Positions 23,562-31,414 of a DNA stretch of 64,000 bases are shown in pieces (within the stretch, counting starts at the first letter, position 1; each line of letters starts with the position of its first letter). The notes below the pieces were generated by a model. The model was not told where the DNA came from. It saw only the letters and a program-made list of their open reading frames with translations, and ran no database searches. The translations under genes were made by a program, and so were the position numbers. Source of the stretch: Pseudonocardia petroleophila (lineage in GTDB: Bacteria > Actinomycetota > Actinomycetes > Mycobacteriales > Pseudonocardiaceae); contig NZ_CP060131.1 of the NCBI RefSeq assembly GCF_014235185.1, positions 5,959,501 to 6,023,500 on the forward strand, read 5' to 3'.

Positions 23562-24374
23562 TCAGGGGCGGGCGGTGCGGGACTTCAGCGTCTTGTCACC
23601 GCGGACGGCCAGCACGTCGACCGCGACCGGTCCGGCGTCGACGATCTCACGGGCGACGGTGGCGAGGCGCAGGTTGTGGTCGCGGGCGTACCCGCGGAGC
23701 CGATCGAACGCCTCGTCCATCCCCAGCCCACCTCGCTCGGCCAGCACGCCCTTGGCCTGTTCGATGATCACCCGGCTGGTCAGGGCGGTCTGCAGCTGTT
23801 CGTTGACCACCTCACCGCGGCTGATCGCGCGTTCGGCGAGGATCCCGATCGTCGCGACGTCGGCCAGTGCCTGACCCAGCGCCAGGTCGGCTGCGGGCAG
23901 TGGTCCGGGCCGGCGGTGGAACAGGTTCAGGGTGCCGATGGCCTCGCCCCGCAACCGCAGCGGCAGCGCGTGCACCGAGCCGTAGGTGCCCCGCTGGGCC
24001 AGCGCGGCGACGAACCGCGGCCAGCGGGCCGCGGCGGTGGTGAGGTCGGCGACGCTGACCGGCGCACCGCTGCGGTAGCAGTCCACGCACGGTCCCTCGT
24101 CGGCCTGCAGCTGGAGCAGTTCCATCCAGTCCGACTGCTCGTTGGTCGACGCCACCACCCGCAACCGGCGCTGGGCGTCGCCCAGCAGGATCCCCGCCGC
24201 GTCCGCGGCGAGCAGGTTGACGCTGTAGCCGGCCAGCCGGTCGAGCAGGTCGATGACGTCGTAGCCGTCGACGAGGGTGTCGGCCAGACCGACGAACGCC
24301 GAGATCACCGTCCCTTCGCGGGCGTCGGCTGTGGTGTCGGTCCGGTCCACGTCCGCGTTCTCCTCGTTCGTCAT
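23562..24374 (-). CDS. GAF-ANTAR regulator (RNA-binding antiterminator type)
   Basis: The 270-residue protein has a GAF sensory domain at ~30-180 (AADAAGILLGDAQRRLRVVA, DEGPCVDCYRSGAPVSV, GSVHALPLRLRGEAIGTLNL) and a C-terminal ANTAR RNA-binding domain at ~190-250 (LTSRVIIEQAKGVLAERGG, then a FDRLRGYARDHNLRL helix). ANTAR proteins bind paired RNA hairpins to prevent termination. It lies 6 bp downstream of a second GAF-ANTAR gene and the wbl gene, all on the minus strand, forming a likely operon. The tail beyond ANTAR (AVRGDKTLKSRTARP) is basic. Confidence 0.88.
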   Translation of the reverse strand: MTNEENADVDRTDTTADAREGTVISAFVGLADTLVDGYDVIDLLDRLAGYSVNLLAADAAGILLGDAQRRLRVVASTNEQSDWMELLQLQADEGPCVDCYRSGAPVSVADLTTAAARWPRFVAALAQRGTYGSVHALPLRLRGEAIGTLNLFHRRPGPLPAADLALGQALADVATIGILAERAISRGEVVNEQLQTALTSRVIIEQAKGVLAERGGLGMDEAFDRLRGYARDHNLRLATVAREIVDAGPVAVDVLAVRGDKTLKSRTARP

Positions 24375-24380
24375 CGGTGG

Positions 24381-25103
24381 TTACCTCATCTCCTCGGTGA
24401 AGCGCAGCCGCCGCGCGACGACGTCTCGTGCGACGTCGACGAGCAGCCGTTGCGCGACGAAGGCGTGGGCGCGCAGCCGCGCCAGCGCCTCGATCGGGCC
24501 GATCTCGAGCTGGGCGATCACCATGCCGATGGCCTGGTGCACCTCCGCGCGGTGGCCCGACGCCTCGGTCAGCCAGCTCCCGCCGTCGCCGCCGGTCGCG
24601 GGGTCGGTCCGGTGGCCGAGCATCATCAGCGCGGCCAGGTCGGCGGCCGCGACGGCGTCGCGGTACTGCGCCGGGTCGAGTGCGCCCGCGGTGAGCCGGT
24701 AGAGGTCCAGGACGCCGAGGTTCTCGGTGCCCCACTGCAGCGGCAGGGCGAACAGTGCGCGCACACCGGTGCGTTCGGCGACGGCCGCGGCGAACACCGG
24801 CCAGCGGCGGGTGTCGGCGCTGTCGTGCAGGTCGGGCACGAGGACCGGGCTTCCGGTCGCCGCGGCCTCCATGCAGGCGCCCTCGTTGAGGGTGAACTGC
24901 AGCTCCTCGATCAGCTCGGCGGTGGGGTCGGAGGCCCAGAGGGTCACCCGGGACTCGGTCGCGGTCAACAGGGACAGGACCGCGCCGTCGACGTCGAGCC
25001 CGGCGATGCACGCGCGGCAGATGCGCTCGGCGAGGGCGGTGTCGTCGGTGTGGTGGCGGTCGATGGCCAACAGGGCGCTGGTCGCCGTACCCGGGTCAGC
25101 CAC
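24381..25103 (-). CDS. GAF-ANTAR regulator (second copy)
   Basis: The 240-residue protein has a GAF domain (~20-160: DGAVLSLLTATESRVTLWA, LNEGACMEAAATGSPVLVPD, VRALFALPLQWGTENLGVLD) and an ANTAR domain (~170-235: VHQAIGMVIAQLEIGPIEAL, ALARLRAHAFVAQRLL). It starts at GTG 25103, overlapping the end of the Wbl gene by 8 nt, and is followed after 6 bp by the other GAF-ANTAR gene. Two such sensors with an iron-sulfur Wbl protein suggest coupled redox or ligand sensing with RNA-level control. The ANTAR motif is weaker than in the neighbour. Confidence 0.85.
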   Translation of the reverse strand: MADPGTATSALLAIDRHHTDDTALAERICRACIAGLDVDGAVLSLLTATESRVTLWASDPTAELIEELQFTLNEGACMEAAATGSPVLVPDLHDSADTRRWPVFAAAVAERTGVRALFALPLQWGTENLGVLDLYRLTAGALDPAQYRDAVAAADLAALMMLGHRTDPATGGDGGSWLTEASGHRAEVHQAIGMVIAQLEIGPIEALARLRAHAFVAQRLLVDVARDVVARRLRFTEEMR

Positions 25104-25407
25104 GCGGACCGATCTGCGTCGACCGGTGCGCCGCGTCGTCGCGCAGGCGCTGGTCCCGCTCGGCCTCCGACAGCCCGCCCCACACCCCGTAGGGCTCGTG
25201 CACCGCGAGCGCGTGCTCGCGGCAGCGGTCGACGACCACGCACCCGCGGCACACCTGCTTGGCCCGTGCCTCGCGCGCGGCCCGTGACGGGCCGCGTTCG
25301 CGTTCGGGATGGAAGAACAGGTCGCCGTTCATGCCGCGGCACGCACCGCGGAGCTGCCAGTCCCAGATGTCGGTGACCGGGACGGGGAGCCTGCGGACGT
25401 CGGCCAT
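25096..25407 (-). CDS. WhiB-like (Wbl) iron-sulfur transcription factor
   Basis: The 103-residue protein has the Wbl signature: C23 (RGACRG), then C53-x2-C56-x5-C62 (QVCRGCVVVDRC) to bind a [4Fe-4S] cluster, and the YGVWGGLSEAERD turn at residues 73-85, followed by a basic region. Wbl proteins bind sigma region 4 and respond to O2, NO or redox state. ATG 25407 is chosen because an AGAGGAAGG site precedes it; the frame is open further upstream. It heads the operon with two GAF-ANTAR genes. Confidence 0.92.
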   Translation of the reverse strand: MADVRRLPVPVTDIWDWQLRGACRGMNGDLFFHPERERGPSRAAREARAKQVCRGCVVVDRCREHALAVHEPYGVWGGLSEAERDQRLRDDAAHRSTQIGPRG

Positions 25408-25525
25408 CTCGGCCTTCCTCTCGACGACGGGAAGCGTCACCGAGAGTCTGGAGCGACACAGGAACCGTACCCGCCCGCTCGGCGGATGAACCACCCGTGA
25501 AGCGGCTTTCGGCTCCGGGAGCGGA

Positions 25526-26602
25526 TCAGAGTTCCGCGACGACGGCCCGACGGGACAGGGCCGCCACGGCCTCGGCCAGGGAGTCCACGTGGACCGTCGA
25601 CCCGGAGCGGCCCTGACGCCGCCATCCCGGCCCGCCGACGACGACGGGGACGGGTGGGCGCCGCGGCGGGAGCGCGCTCAGGTCGGCCGACCGGGCGGTC
25701 GCCGCGGTCTGCGACCAGACGAACACCGCCCGGGGAGTGATCCGCAGGGCGGCGGCGGCCAGTTCGTCGGCCGGGACGGACGCGCCCAGGACCCGGCACG
25801 GGCAGCCGACCTCGGCGAGCGCGGCGGCCAGTGCGTGCAGCGGGAGACTGTGCTGCTCCTGGTCCGGGCAGGCGAGCAGCACCGGCGGGTAGCCGTCCCA
25901 GTCGTGCTGCCCGGCGACGACCGCGGCCAGTGCGGCGCGCACGCACCCGGTGAAGAGGTGCTCCACCGCGATGCAGTCCCCGTGACGGGCGTGGCGCACC
26001 CCCAGCGACGTCAGTACCGGGACGATCAGCTCGGTCCAGGTGGGGACGACTCCGTCGCGCCGCAGCGCGGTGGCGAGGACGGGCTCGACGACGGCCTGGT
26101 CCCAGGCCATCGCCGCTCCGGTCAGCCGGCGCACCTGCGTCCGCCGTACCGCGGCGGTGACGGATGGGCGGCGGACCGGCACCGCTCGCCGCCCCGCCGG
26201 TGGTGCCGCGCGCACGTCGGCCGACGCCCGGGCCGCCTCCCCCGTGGGCGCGCCGCCCAGCATCAACCGGCGCATCCGCATCAGCCGCTCCAGATCGTCG
26301 GCGAGGTAGCGGCCGTGCCCTCCCTCGGTCCGGCCCGTCGGCCCGACCTCATAACGCCGCTGCCAGGTGCGCAGGGTCGACGGCGACACCCCCAGCCGCC
26401 GTGCGGCCCCTCCGGTCGAGTACGACGGCCGGTCGGGACCGGTGACGCCGTCGAACCGGCCGGTGTCCACCCGGACATCACCACCCATCGGATCGGTACC
26501 CGCCCGAGCTGCCGGGCGGCGCCCCTCCGGGCCGGCGGCCGGGGTCGTCGGCGGGCATCGAGGGGTCCCCCGGGCCGTCGGACCGTGCGTGGTCGGGAGC
26601 AC
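25526..26602 (-). CDS. MerR-type regulator with B12-binding domain (CarH/LitR-like)
   Basis: The 358-residue protein has a MerR helix-turn-helix at ~60-115 (YSTGGAARRLGVSPSTLRTW, RRYEVGPTGRTEGGHGRY) and a cobalamin-binding module at ~165-355. The helical part contains the E-H pair of the CarH W-x9-E-H motif (E214/H215 in CIAVEHLFTG), but the Trp position is His204 by my alignment. The lower axial His is kept in DQEQHSLP (H251). CarH-type proteins repress carotenoid and stress genes in the dark until light cleaves adenosylcobalamin. The start GTG 26602 immediately follows the DUF4383 stop; ATG 26488 is an alternative that would remove 38 poorly conserved residues. Confidence 0.85.
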   Translation of the reverse strand: MLPTTHGPTARGTPRCPPTTPAAGPEGRRPAARAGTDPMGGDVRVDTGRFDGVTGPDRPSYSTGGAARRLGVSPSTLRTWQRRYEVGPTGRTEGGHGRYLADDLERLMRMRRLMLGGAPTGEAARASADVRAAPPAGRRAVPVRRPSVTAAVRRTQVRRLTGAAMAWDQAVVEPVLATALRRDGVVPTWTELIVPVLTSLGVRHARHGDCIAVEHLFTGCVRAALAAVVAGQHDWDGYPPVLLACPDQEQHSLPLHALAAALAEVGCPCRVLGASVPADELAAAALRITPRAVFVWSQTAATARSADLSALPPRRPPVPVVVGGPGWRRQGRSGSTVHVDSLAEAVAALSRRAVVAEL

Positions 26603-27172
26603 TCACGCGGGCTCCTCCGTCCGGTGTCGGCTGGGGGGCGCGTGGTGGTCGGTCCGGTCGGCGCGGACCGTCGGCAGGACCCCGGTCGGGCCGCCGCCCG
26701 GGTGAGGTCCCCGCCGGTGGACGTTGTTCGTCGGGCGCCGGGCGATGAACCGCCCGTACGCGCCCAGGACGAGCAGGATCCCGCCGGCGACCAGGCTGAA
26801 GACCACGTTCGACGGTCCGAACGCCAGGAGGTTGAGCTCCGTGCCCAGCACCAGGACGCCACCCGCCCCGGAGAGCACGAACAGTGCGCCGATGACGACG
26901 ATGACCGTCGACGCGGTCCGGCCACCCCGCACGGCGGCAGCGATCAGCACCGCCCCGACCACGAGCGAGACGACCGACAGCAGCCCGTTGGAGGACAGGC
27001 CCAGCACGGGTTCCCCCCGGGCGGAGAACGGGTCCAGCCGGTTCACCAGCCCCAGCGTCCCGAACAGCCACAGGACGAGTCCGAGGACCACCGCCCCGAC
27101 CCGGTGGAGCAGGTCCAGGTTCCGCGGCGAGTCGAGCCACGTGGGCGGGCGCTGCTCCCGGTGCCGGCTCAT
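26603..27172 (-). CDS. DUF4383-like four-helix membrane protein
   Basis: The 189-residue product has four hydrophobic helices: VGAVVLGLVLWLFGTLGLVN, SNGLLSVVSLVVGAVLIAAA, STVIVVIGALFVLSGAGGVL and SNVVFSLVAGGILLVLGAYG, with the LNLLAFGPSNVVFSL pattern before the last one that marks DUF4383. Function of the family is unknown; it is common next to stress regulators in actinobacteria. ATG 27172 overlaps the stop of a 10-codon leader ORF (ATGA), which has the strong ribosome site this gene lacks, so translation is probably coupled. An upstream in-frame start at 27262 would add 30 Arg-rich residues. Its stop abuts the MerR/B12 gene start. Confidence 0.72.
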   Translation of the reverse strand: MSRHREQRPPTWLDSPRNLDLLHRVGAVVLGLVLWLFGTLGLVNRLDPFSARGEPVLGLSSNGLLSVVSLVVGAVLIAAAVRGGRTASTVIVVIGALFVLSGAGGVLVLGTELNLLAFGPSNVVFSLVAGGILLVLGAYGRFIARRPTNNVHRRGPHPGGGPTGVLPTVRADRTDHHAPPSRHRTEEPA

Positions 27173-27201
27173 CCGGGCCGACCGACCGTCGTGGCACTCA
27201 T
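27169..27201 (-). CDS. 10-codon leader ORF coupled to the DUF4383 gene
   Basis: ATG 27201 follows AGGAGG by 7 nt and encodes MSATTVGRPG before a TGA that overlaps the DUF4383 start as ATGA. It looks like a translational-coupling leader rather than a functional peptide. No attenuator-type run of one codon is seen. Confidence 0.5.
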   Translation of the reverse strand: MSATTVGRPG

Positions 27202-27248
27202 GGAACGTCCTCCTGGGGTGTTCGGGTACTGCCGGGCGGGCGTCGCGG

Positions 27249-27707
27249 TCATCGCGGATCACCGCGGGGGTCCGGGGGCGGGCGGTCCGGTCCGGTCGGC
27301 GCCCGGTCGGGGCGGTCCATCAGGTCGCCCGGCGTCACCTGCACCCGGGCGGCCCTGATCCGGTCGTGGACCGGACCGGTCAGGAACCGGCGGGCCCCGG
27401 ACAGCACCGCCGACCACGCGGATCCACCGAGGGGGTCGAAGTCCGCCGCGGTGCGCCACACCTGGAGGTAGACGGCCTCCGCGGCCCGCTCCGCCTCGGC
27501 GGAACGGGGCAGCACGCTGCGGAGGAGCCCGAACACCGCGGGCGAGGTCCGGTCGTAGAACGCGGCGAACGCGTCCCGGTCACCCCGGCCCGCCGCGACC
27601 AGCAGCTCGTCGGTGTCACCCGACCGCGGGTCGACGCCCTCCGGGGCAGGCGGAGGGCGCCGACCGGGGACCCGGGCCGGTCGCGGCGCGTCCGGGTGCG
27701 GGTTCAT
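27249..27707 (-). CDS. ECF sigma factor-like protein with region 2 only
   Basis: The 152-residue product has a proline-rich N-terminus, then an ECF sigma region 2 at ~33-110 (TDELLVAAGRGDRDAFAAFY, RTSPAVFGLLRSVLPRSAEA, VYLQVWRTAADFDPLGGSAW). The expected -10 recognition helix is degenerate (AVLSGARRFLTGPVHDRIR), and region 4, needed for -35 binding, is absent; the C-terminus is Pro/Arg-rich. It may be a decayed sigma factor, or a region-2 protein that binds RNA polymerase or a partner. It precedes the DUF4383 leader and MerR/B12 genes on the same strand, reminiscent of LitR-LitS type light-response pairs. Confidence 0.6.
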   Translation of the reverse strand: MNPHPDAPRPARVPGRRPPPAPEGVDPRSGDTDELLVAAGRGDRDAFAAFYDRTSPAVFGLLRSVLPRSAEAERAAEAVYLQVWRTAADFDPLGGSAWSAVLSGARRFLTGPVHDRIRAARVQVTPGDLMDRPDRAPTGPDRPPPDPRGDPR

Positions 27708-27875
27708 CGGTCACCGGCGAGGGGGCGGCCTCCGAGCAGCACGCCGGCGCCGACGACCGTGACGGCGAGGACACGGGTGGGCATGGGACCTCCGGTCACC
27801 TGGGGTCGGGCAGAGGGTGGAGCGGCGGTCGGCACGCCAGGCCGGCTGTCGTCGACAGACCTGGCGTACCGGGCT

Positions 27876-28197
27876 TCACCGCGGGGTCGGACGAGAGGGA
27901 GCGGTCGGGCCGGTCGTCGGGACGGCCGCCCGGATCGCCGCGAGAGCCACGAGCACGACGGACACCCCGACGGCCGTCGCACGGATCGGCGCGCTCGACC
28001 AGGCGAGCCGCACCGCGCCACGCGGAACGACGGTGACGCGTCGGCTGCCGGTGAGCGCGCGGCCGAGCCGGTCGGCGGCGCCGGCACCCACGACGGCGAC
28101 CGGCCCGTGCGGCCCCGTCCACGTCGACCGTGACCCCGGCGGCGCCGAGCAGGTCCGCGACCCGGCCGACGTCGACGTGCTCGTCGAGGTCAGACAC
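27876..28197 (-). pseudogene. Hypothetical membrane-associated protein gene with a one-base frameshift
   Basis: From GTG 28197 the frame reads MSDLDEHVDVGRVADLLGAA and continues VTVDVDG, then becomes an Arg-rich nonsense run. The neighbouring frame takes over as GPHGPVAVVGAGAADRLGRA, LTGSRRVTVVPRGAVRLAW, one hydrophobic helix (ATAVGVSVVLVALAAIRAAV) and stops at 27876. Removing one G from the GGGG run near 28111-28114 joins the two parts into a ~106-residue protein. The joint product would be an N-terminal amphipathic region and a single C-terminal membrane segment. It may be a real mutation, programmed slippage or a sequence error. Family not recognised. Confidence 0.45.
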
Positions 28198-28282
28198 CGA
28201 CGAGGGACCCGGCGTCGTCCTCGTCGGAGGTCCGGATCCGGATCGTTCCGGACCGCTGGTCGCCCTCGGTGCTGGACGTCAT
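28190..28282 (-). CDS. Short ORF (30 aa) overlapping the frameshifted gene, hypothetical
   Basis: ATG 28282 follows GAGGAGAG by about 4 nt, and the frame ends at TGA 28190, inside the first codons of the next gene. The product starts MTSSTEGDQRSGTIRIRTSD and is acidic at its end. The strong ribosome site and the overlap suggest it is translated, as a small protein or as a coupling leader; it is too short for family assignment. Confidence 0.4.
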   Translation of the reverse strand: MTSSTEGDQRSGTIRIRTSDEDDAGSLVGV

Positions 28283-28654
28283 GCGCTCTCCTCGAGTCGG
28301 GTGCCGGCTCGTCACCGCGCACACGGAGGAGGACGCAGATCGTGCGCCGGTCGCCCGGCCGCACGGGATCTCCGCGGAACCTGCCCCGTCCTGCAGCGGC
28401 CACGAATGACGCGATACACCGGGTCCGGGGCATAACGCTGAGCGGTGATCACGCTCAGGAACTCACCGTAAGGACGCGTCACAGGCGCGGCAACTCGAGG
28501 ACGACCCGAGGGTGGTCCGACGGTCCGCCGTCCGACGCCGCGTCACGCAGTGTTCGTTCGACAGCGCTCCGCCGTGGACGGTAGCGTCCACGCGTTGCTC
28601 CGGACCCGGGTGACCCCGTCGTCGCCCGCGCGGTTCATCCGGAGGTGCATGGTC
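28283..28654. other. 372-bp divergent intergenic region
   Basis: No gene seen between the 30-codon ORF (minus) and the STAS-sigma2 gene (plus). An inverted repeat CTGAGC (28438-28443)/GCTCAG (28453-28458) around a TGATCA core might be an operator. No convincing -35/-10 pair was assigned. Confidence 0.45.
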
Positions 28655-29374
28655 ATGTCGGTTCAGCACGACGGCATCGGGGCGGCAGCGAGGTCCGCCC
28701 CCACCGCCATCGGCACCCGGGGAGAGCCCTACAGCGGGTGCCGGTGCGCGCTGACGGCACTGCCGTCCCCCGTCGGGAACATCGTCGTGCTGCGGATCGC
28801 CGGCGAGCTCGACCTGTCGACCGTCGACCTGGTGCAGACCACGCTGAGCAGCGCGTTGTCCGCGCGGCCCGACACCCTCGTCGTCGACATCTCCGAGGTG
28901 ACCTTCGCCGGTGCGCGCGGGTCCGGCGTCCTCTTCGAGGCCGCAGCCGTCGCCGTCGACCGCGGCACCCGCTACGTGATCAGCGGCGCGTCGGCACAGG
29001 CCCGGCGCACCTGGCCCCTGCTCTGGCCGGCCGATCGGATCCCGGAGCAGTTCCCGAGCGCCCGCATGGCGGTGCTCGCCGCGATGACCCGCCGGACGGA
29101 CCGCCGTGACCGCCTCCGCCCGCCGGCCACGTCGCCGCTCCGGCTGGTGCCCGACCCCCGACCGGCTCCGGACACCGACCGGCAGCTGACCGAGCGGGCC
29201 CGAGCCGGCGACACCGAGGCCTACCGCGCGCTCGTGCAGCGCCACCGCACCCGCATGTACAGCAGCGTCCTGCACGCGCTGGGTGCCTCCGACGATCCCG
29301 ACGACGTCGCCGACGACATCGCCTCCCGGCTGCACACCGCGCTGGAGGCGTTCGGCCGGGCCACCCCGCCCTGA
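28655..29374 (+). CDS. STAS-domain protein fused to a sigma region-2-like C-terminus
   Basis: The 239-residue protein has a STAS (anti-sigma antagonist-like) domain at ~38-140: PVGNIVVLRIAGELDLSTVD, LVVDISEVTFAGARGSGVLF. The usual DSSG phosphoacceptor is replaced by GARG, so control by an anti-sigma kinase through Ser phosphorylation is unlikely. After a Pro/Arg linker, residues ~175-239 (LTERARAGDTEAYRALVQRH, ADDIASRLHTALEAFGRA) look like ECF sigma region 2, without region 4. The start ATG 28655 has GGAGG at 9 nt; ATG 28649 is possible. A single chain combining antagonist and sigma parts could act as a sigma or anti-sigma mimic; function unknown. Confidence 0.72.
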   Translation: MSVQHDGIGAAARSAPTAIGTRGEPYSGCRCALTALPSPVGNIVVLRIAGELDLSTVDLVQTTLSSALSARPDTLVVDISEVTFAGARGSGVLFEAAAVAVDRGTRYVISGASAQARRTWPLLWPADRIPEQFPSARMAVLAAMTRRTDRRDRLRPPATSPLRLVPDPRPAPDTDRQLTERARAGDTEAYRALVQRHRTRMYSSVLHALGASDDPDDVADDIASRLHTALEAFGRATPP

Positions 29375-29419
29375 CGCGGGTGCACGTCCTGCTCGACGGC
29401 GGCGAGCCCGTCAGGACCG

Positions 29420-30103
29420 TCAGCGCGGGCCCCGGCCACGCCGACCCGGCTCCACCTGCGCACCGGCACCCACCTGCTGCCGCAGAGCGGGACCCGCGCC
29501 CGTCATCGACGGCGCCGAGCAGGCGCTGCCCGTGCGCACGGGACGCACCTCCGGATCGTGCGGCGGCGACCGCTCCGGCGCACCGCCTCCGGTGTGCCGC
29601 AACAGGTGCGACGCGAGCTGCGCGGGTGTCACCTGGGCGGGGTCCCGGTCCCACGGCGCACCGGTCGCCGCCAGCGCGTGGGCGACGAATCCCGAGCACG
29701 TGTAGGCACCGTCCCAGGACAGGGCCAGGGAGAACCCGGTCAGGGCCGACACCGCGATCCCCAGGACCGCCGGTGCGTCGTAGATCGCCCCCTGCGCGCA
29801 GGCGTCCTCGGCGCGTGCGACCACGCGGCGACGCACCTCGTCCGACGCCGTGATCGGGAGGATCCGCAGCGGCCGGGTCCGGTACTCCCGCAGGTGAGAT
29901 CTCCGCAGCCTGCCGCCGGAGACCTCCACCAGATCCCCGTCACCACTGACCACCAGCGCGGCGTGGGTGAATCCGGCCAGAGCCCGATGCGCGCCGCCGG
30001 CGTGGGACTGCTGGACCCGTCTGATGAGCCGGTGCTTGAGACGACCGCGGGCGATGCTGAGCACCACGTCACCCGGCCTCCCCCGAGGAGGATCACCGAG
30101 CAC
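29420..30103 (-). CDS. YiiX/permuted papain-fold cysteine hydrolase (NlpC/P60-like)
   Basis: The 227-residue protein has the circularly permuted NlpC/P60 order: the His comes first (FTHAALVVSGDGDLVEVSGG, near residues 45-65) and the Cys later (DGAYTCSGFVAHALAATG, near 140-157). An RPGDVVLSIARGR start is typical of the YiiX/YaeF-like group, which includes amidases and lipid-modifying hydrolases. GTG 30103 is chosen because GGAGG lies 7 nt upstream. A Pro/Arg-rich tail follows the domain. A GGGTAT hexamer (complement of 30145-30150) lies about 40 bp upstream and resembles a SigB-type -10 box, but no matching -35 was found. Substrate unknown. Confidence 0.72.
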   Translation of the reverse strand: MLGDPPRGRPGDVVLSIARGRLKHRLIRRVQQSHAGGAHRALAGFTHAALVVSGDGDLVEVSGGRLRRSHLREYRTRPLRILPITASDEVRRRVVARAEDACAQGAIYDAPAVLGIAVSALTGFSLALSWDGAYTCSGFVAHALAATGAPWDRDPAQVTPAQLASHLLRHTGGGAPERSPPHDPEVRPVRTGSACSAPSMTGAGPALRQQVGAGAQVEPGRRGRGPR

Positions 30104-30293
30104 GAGGCCACCTCCGGATCGCCCACGGCCACGAGCTGTCACCGATACCCGAGGCCGGCACCGGGACGCAAGAGGCAGCCCACCGACCTGACAGGTGCAG
30201 CCACCACGACCGCCCGGGGACGTCACGGCTCGGTGGTGCCGGAGCAGCCCGTCCCGTCGTCGACACCATCCCGCCGCGGGCTCCTCCGGTCCG

Positions 30294-31025
30294 TCACCCG
30301 CCCGCGCGTCCCCACAGCGCCGTCAACGCCGCGGCGAGGCGACGGGGCTCGGCCCGGTGCGGCGCGTCGAGGTGGTGGCGGCCCTCGTAGCGCTCGACGG
30401 TGCAGTCGACGAGGACGTGGGGGATCCGCTCGGCCATCCGCTCCCACAGCTCGTTGCTCAGTGATCCGTAGCTGAAGTAGGCCGGTCCCCGGAAGCGGCG
30501 TAGATCGTCGACGTCGACGCGGTGGGTGTAGACGGCCGGGAGTGCCACCGCCATGCCCGTCGGCCTCCTGGCCATCTCCGGGTCCTGCGGCAGCGGCAGG
30601 GGCGACATCTCGACACCGGGCCGGCCCAACTGCTGCACGAACCACTGCATGCGCTGGTCCTCCGGGACGTCGGAGAACCGCTCGACCGGGAGCGACCCCC
30701 GGTCGGCATCGCTGAAGTCCGTGCCCGGCTCGTTGAGCGCCAGGCTGGCGACCCGGTCCGGATGACGGGCGGCGTAGGCCAGGGCGATCGCGGCGCCGAT
30801 CGAGTGACCGACGAGGTGGAACCGGTCGAACCCGTGGTCCGTCGCGAAACGATCGAGTCCGTCGACCTCCAGGTGGAGCCCGTAGTGCTGCGGTGGCCGG
30901 TCAGCGGCGTAGACCTCCAGTTCCTTGGTCACGACCGGCGAGGAGTGCGCGAGCTCCGCCATCAGCGGCGGGTAGTCGATGCGCGCGGGGGCTCCGATCC
31001 CGGGAAGGAGGATCACTGCGGTCAT
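30294..31025 (-). CDS. Alpha/beta hydrolase
   Basis: The 243-residue protein has the alpha/beta-hydrolase core: an oxyanion region at VILLPGIGAPARIDYPPLM, the nucleophile elbow GHSIGAA near residue 77 (Ser), a late acidic residue and a His near the end (YEGRHHLDAPHRAEP). Such enzymes cleave esters, amides or lactones; the substrate is unknown. ATG 31025 follows GAGGAG by 5 nt. The gene stands alone, 190 bp from the YiiX-like gene. Confidence 0.87.
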   Translation of the reverse strand: MTAVILLPGIGAPARIDYPPLMAELAHSSPVVTKELEVYAADRPPQHYGLHLEVDGLDRFATDHGFDRFHLVGHSIGAAIALAYAARHPDRVASLALNEPGTDFSDADRGSLPVERFSDVPEDQRMQWFVQQLGRPGVEMSPLPLPQDPEMARRPTGMAVALPAVYTHRVDVDDLRRFRGPAYFSYGSLSNELWERMAERIPHVLVDCTVERYEGRHHLDAPHRAEPRRLAAALTALWGRAGG

Positions 31026-31414
31026 CGCTGCTCCTCGCGGCGGTCGCCGCCCCTGCTGCCCTTCTCGAGCTCCGCGGCACGGGTCGACACGGCTCACCTC
31101 GCTCCGTCGGGCTCGAGCGTGCGTGCAGGTCGTCGAGCGTCCGGAGCGAGCCGACGCGGAAGTGTGACGCAGGACACTGCGTGCGTCAACGTGCGCCCCT
31201 GACCGGACGCCCGCCCCGGCCCACGGGACAGCTGCCGGCGGCACCGAGAACGTCCCGCTCGGCACCCGGCTCGCCGACGCGTTCGCCGTCGTCCACGACC
31301 GGCGGCGGGGGCGCGGCGACAGCGGGGACGTCGCGCCGGACGCGGTGCAGCGCGGGGTCGAGGACCTGGCGGCCGTCGTCGGCAGCAACCCCGGTCCGAC
31401 GTCCACGACGACGG
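31026..31414. other. 389-bp intergenic region with an inverted repeat and a possible gene remnant
   Basis: TGACGCA (31165-31171) and TGCGTCA (31182-31188) form an exact 7-bp inverted repeat with a 10-base spacer about 140 bp before the hydrolase start. On the plus strand, about 31240-31455, a frame reads GTENVPLGTRLADAFAVVHD and ends at a TGA inside the kinase 3' end; it has no start codon or recognised family and may be a gene remnant or chance. Confidence 0.4.
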
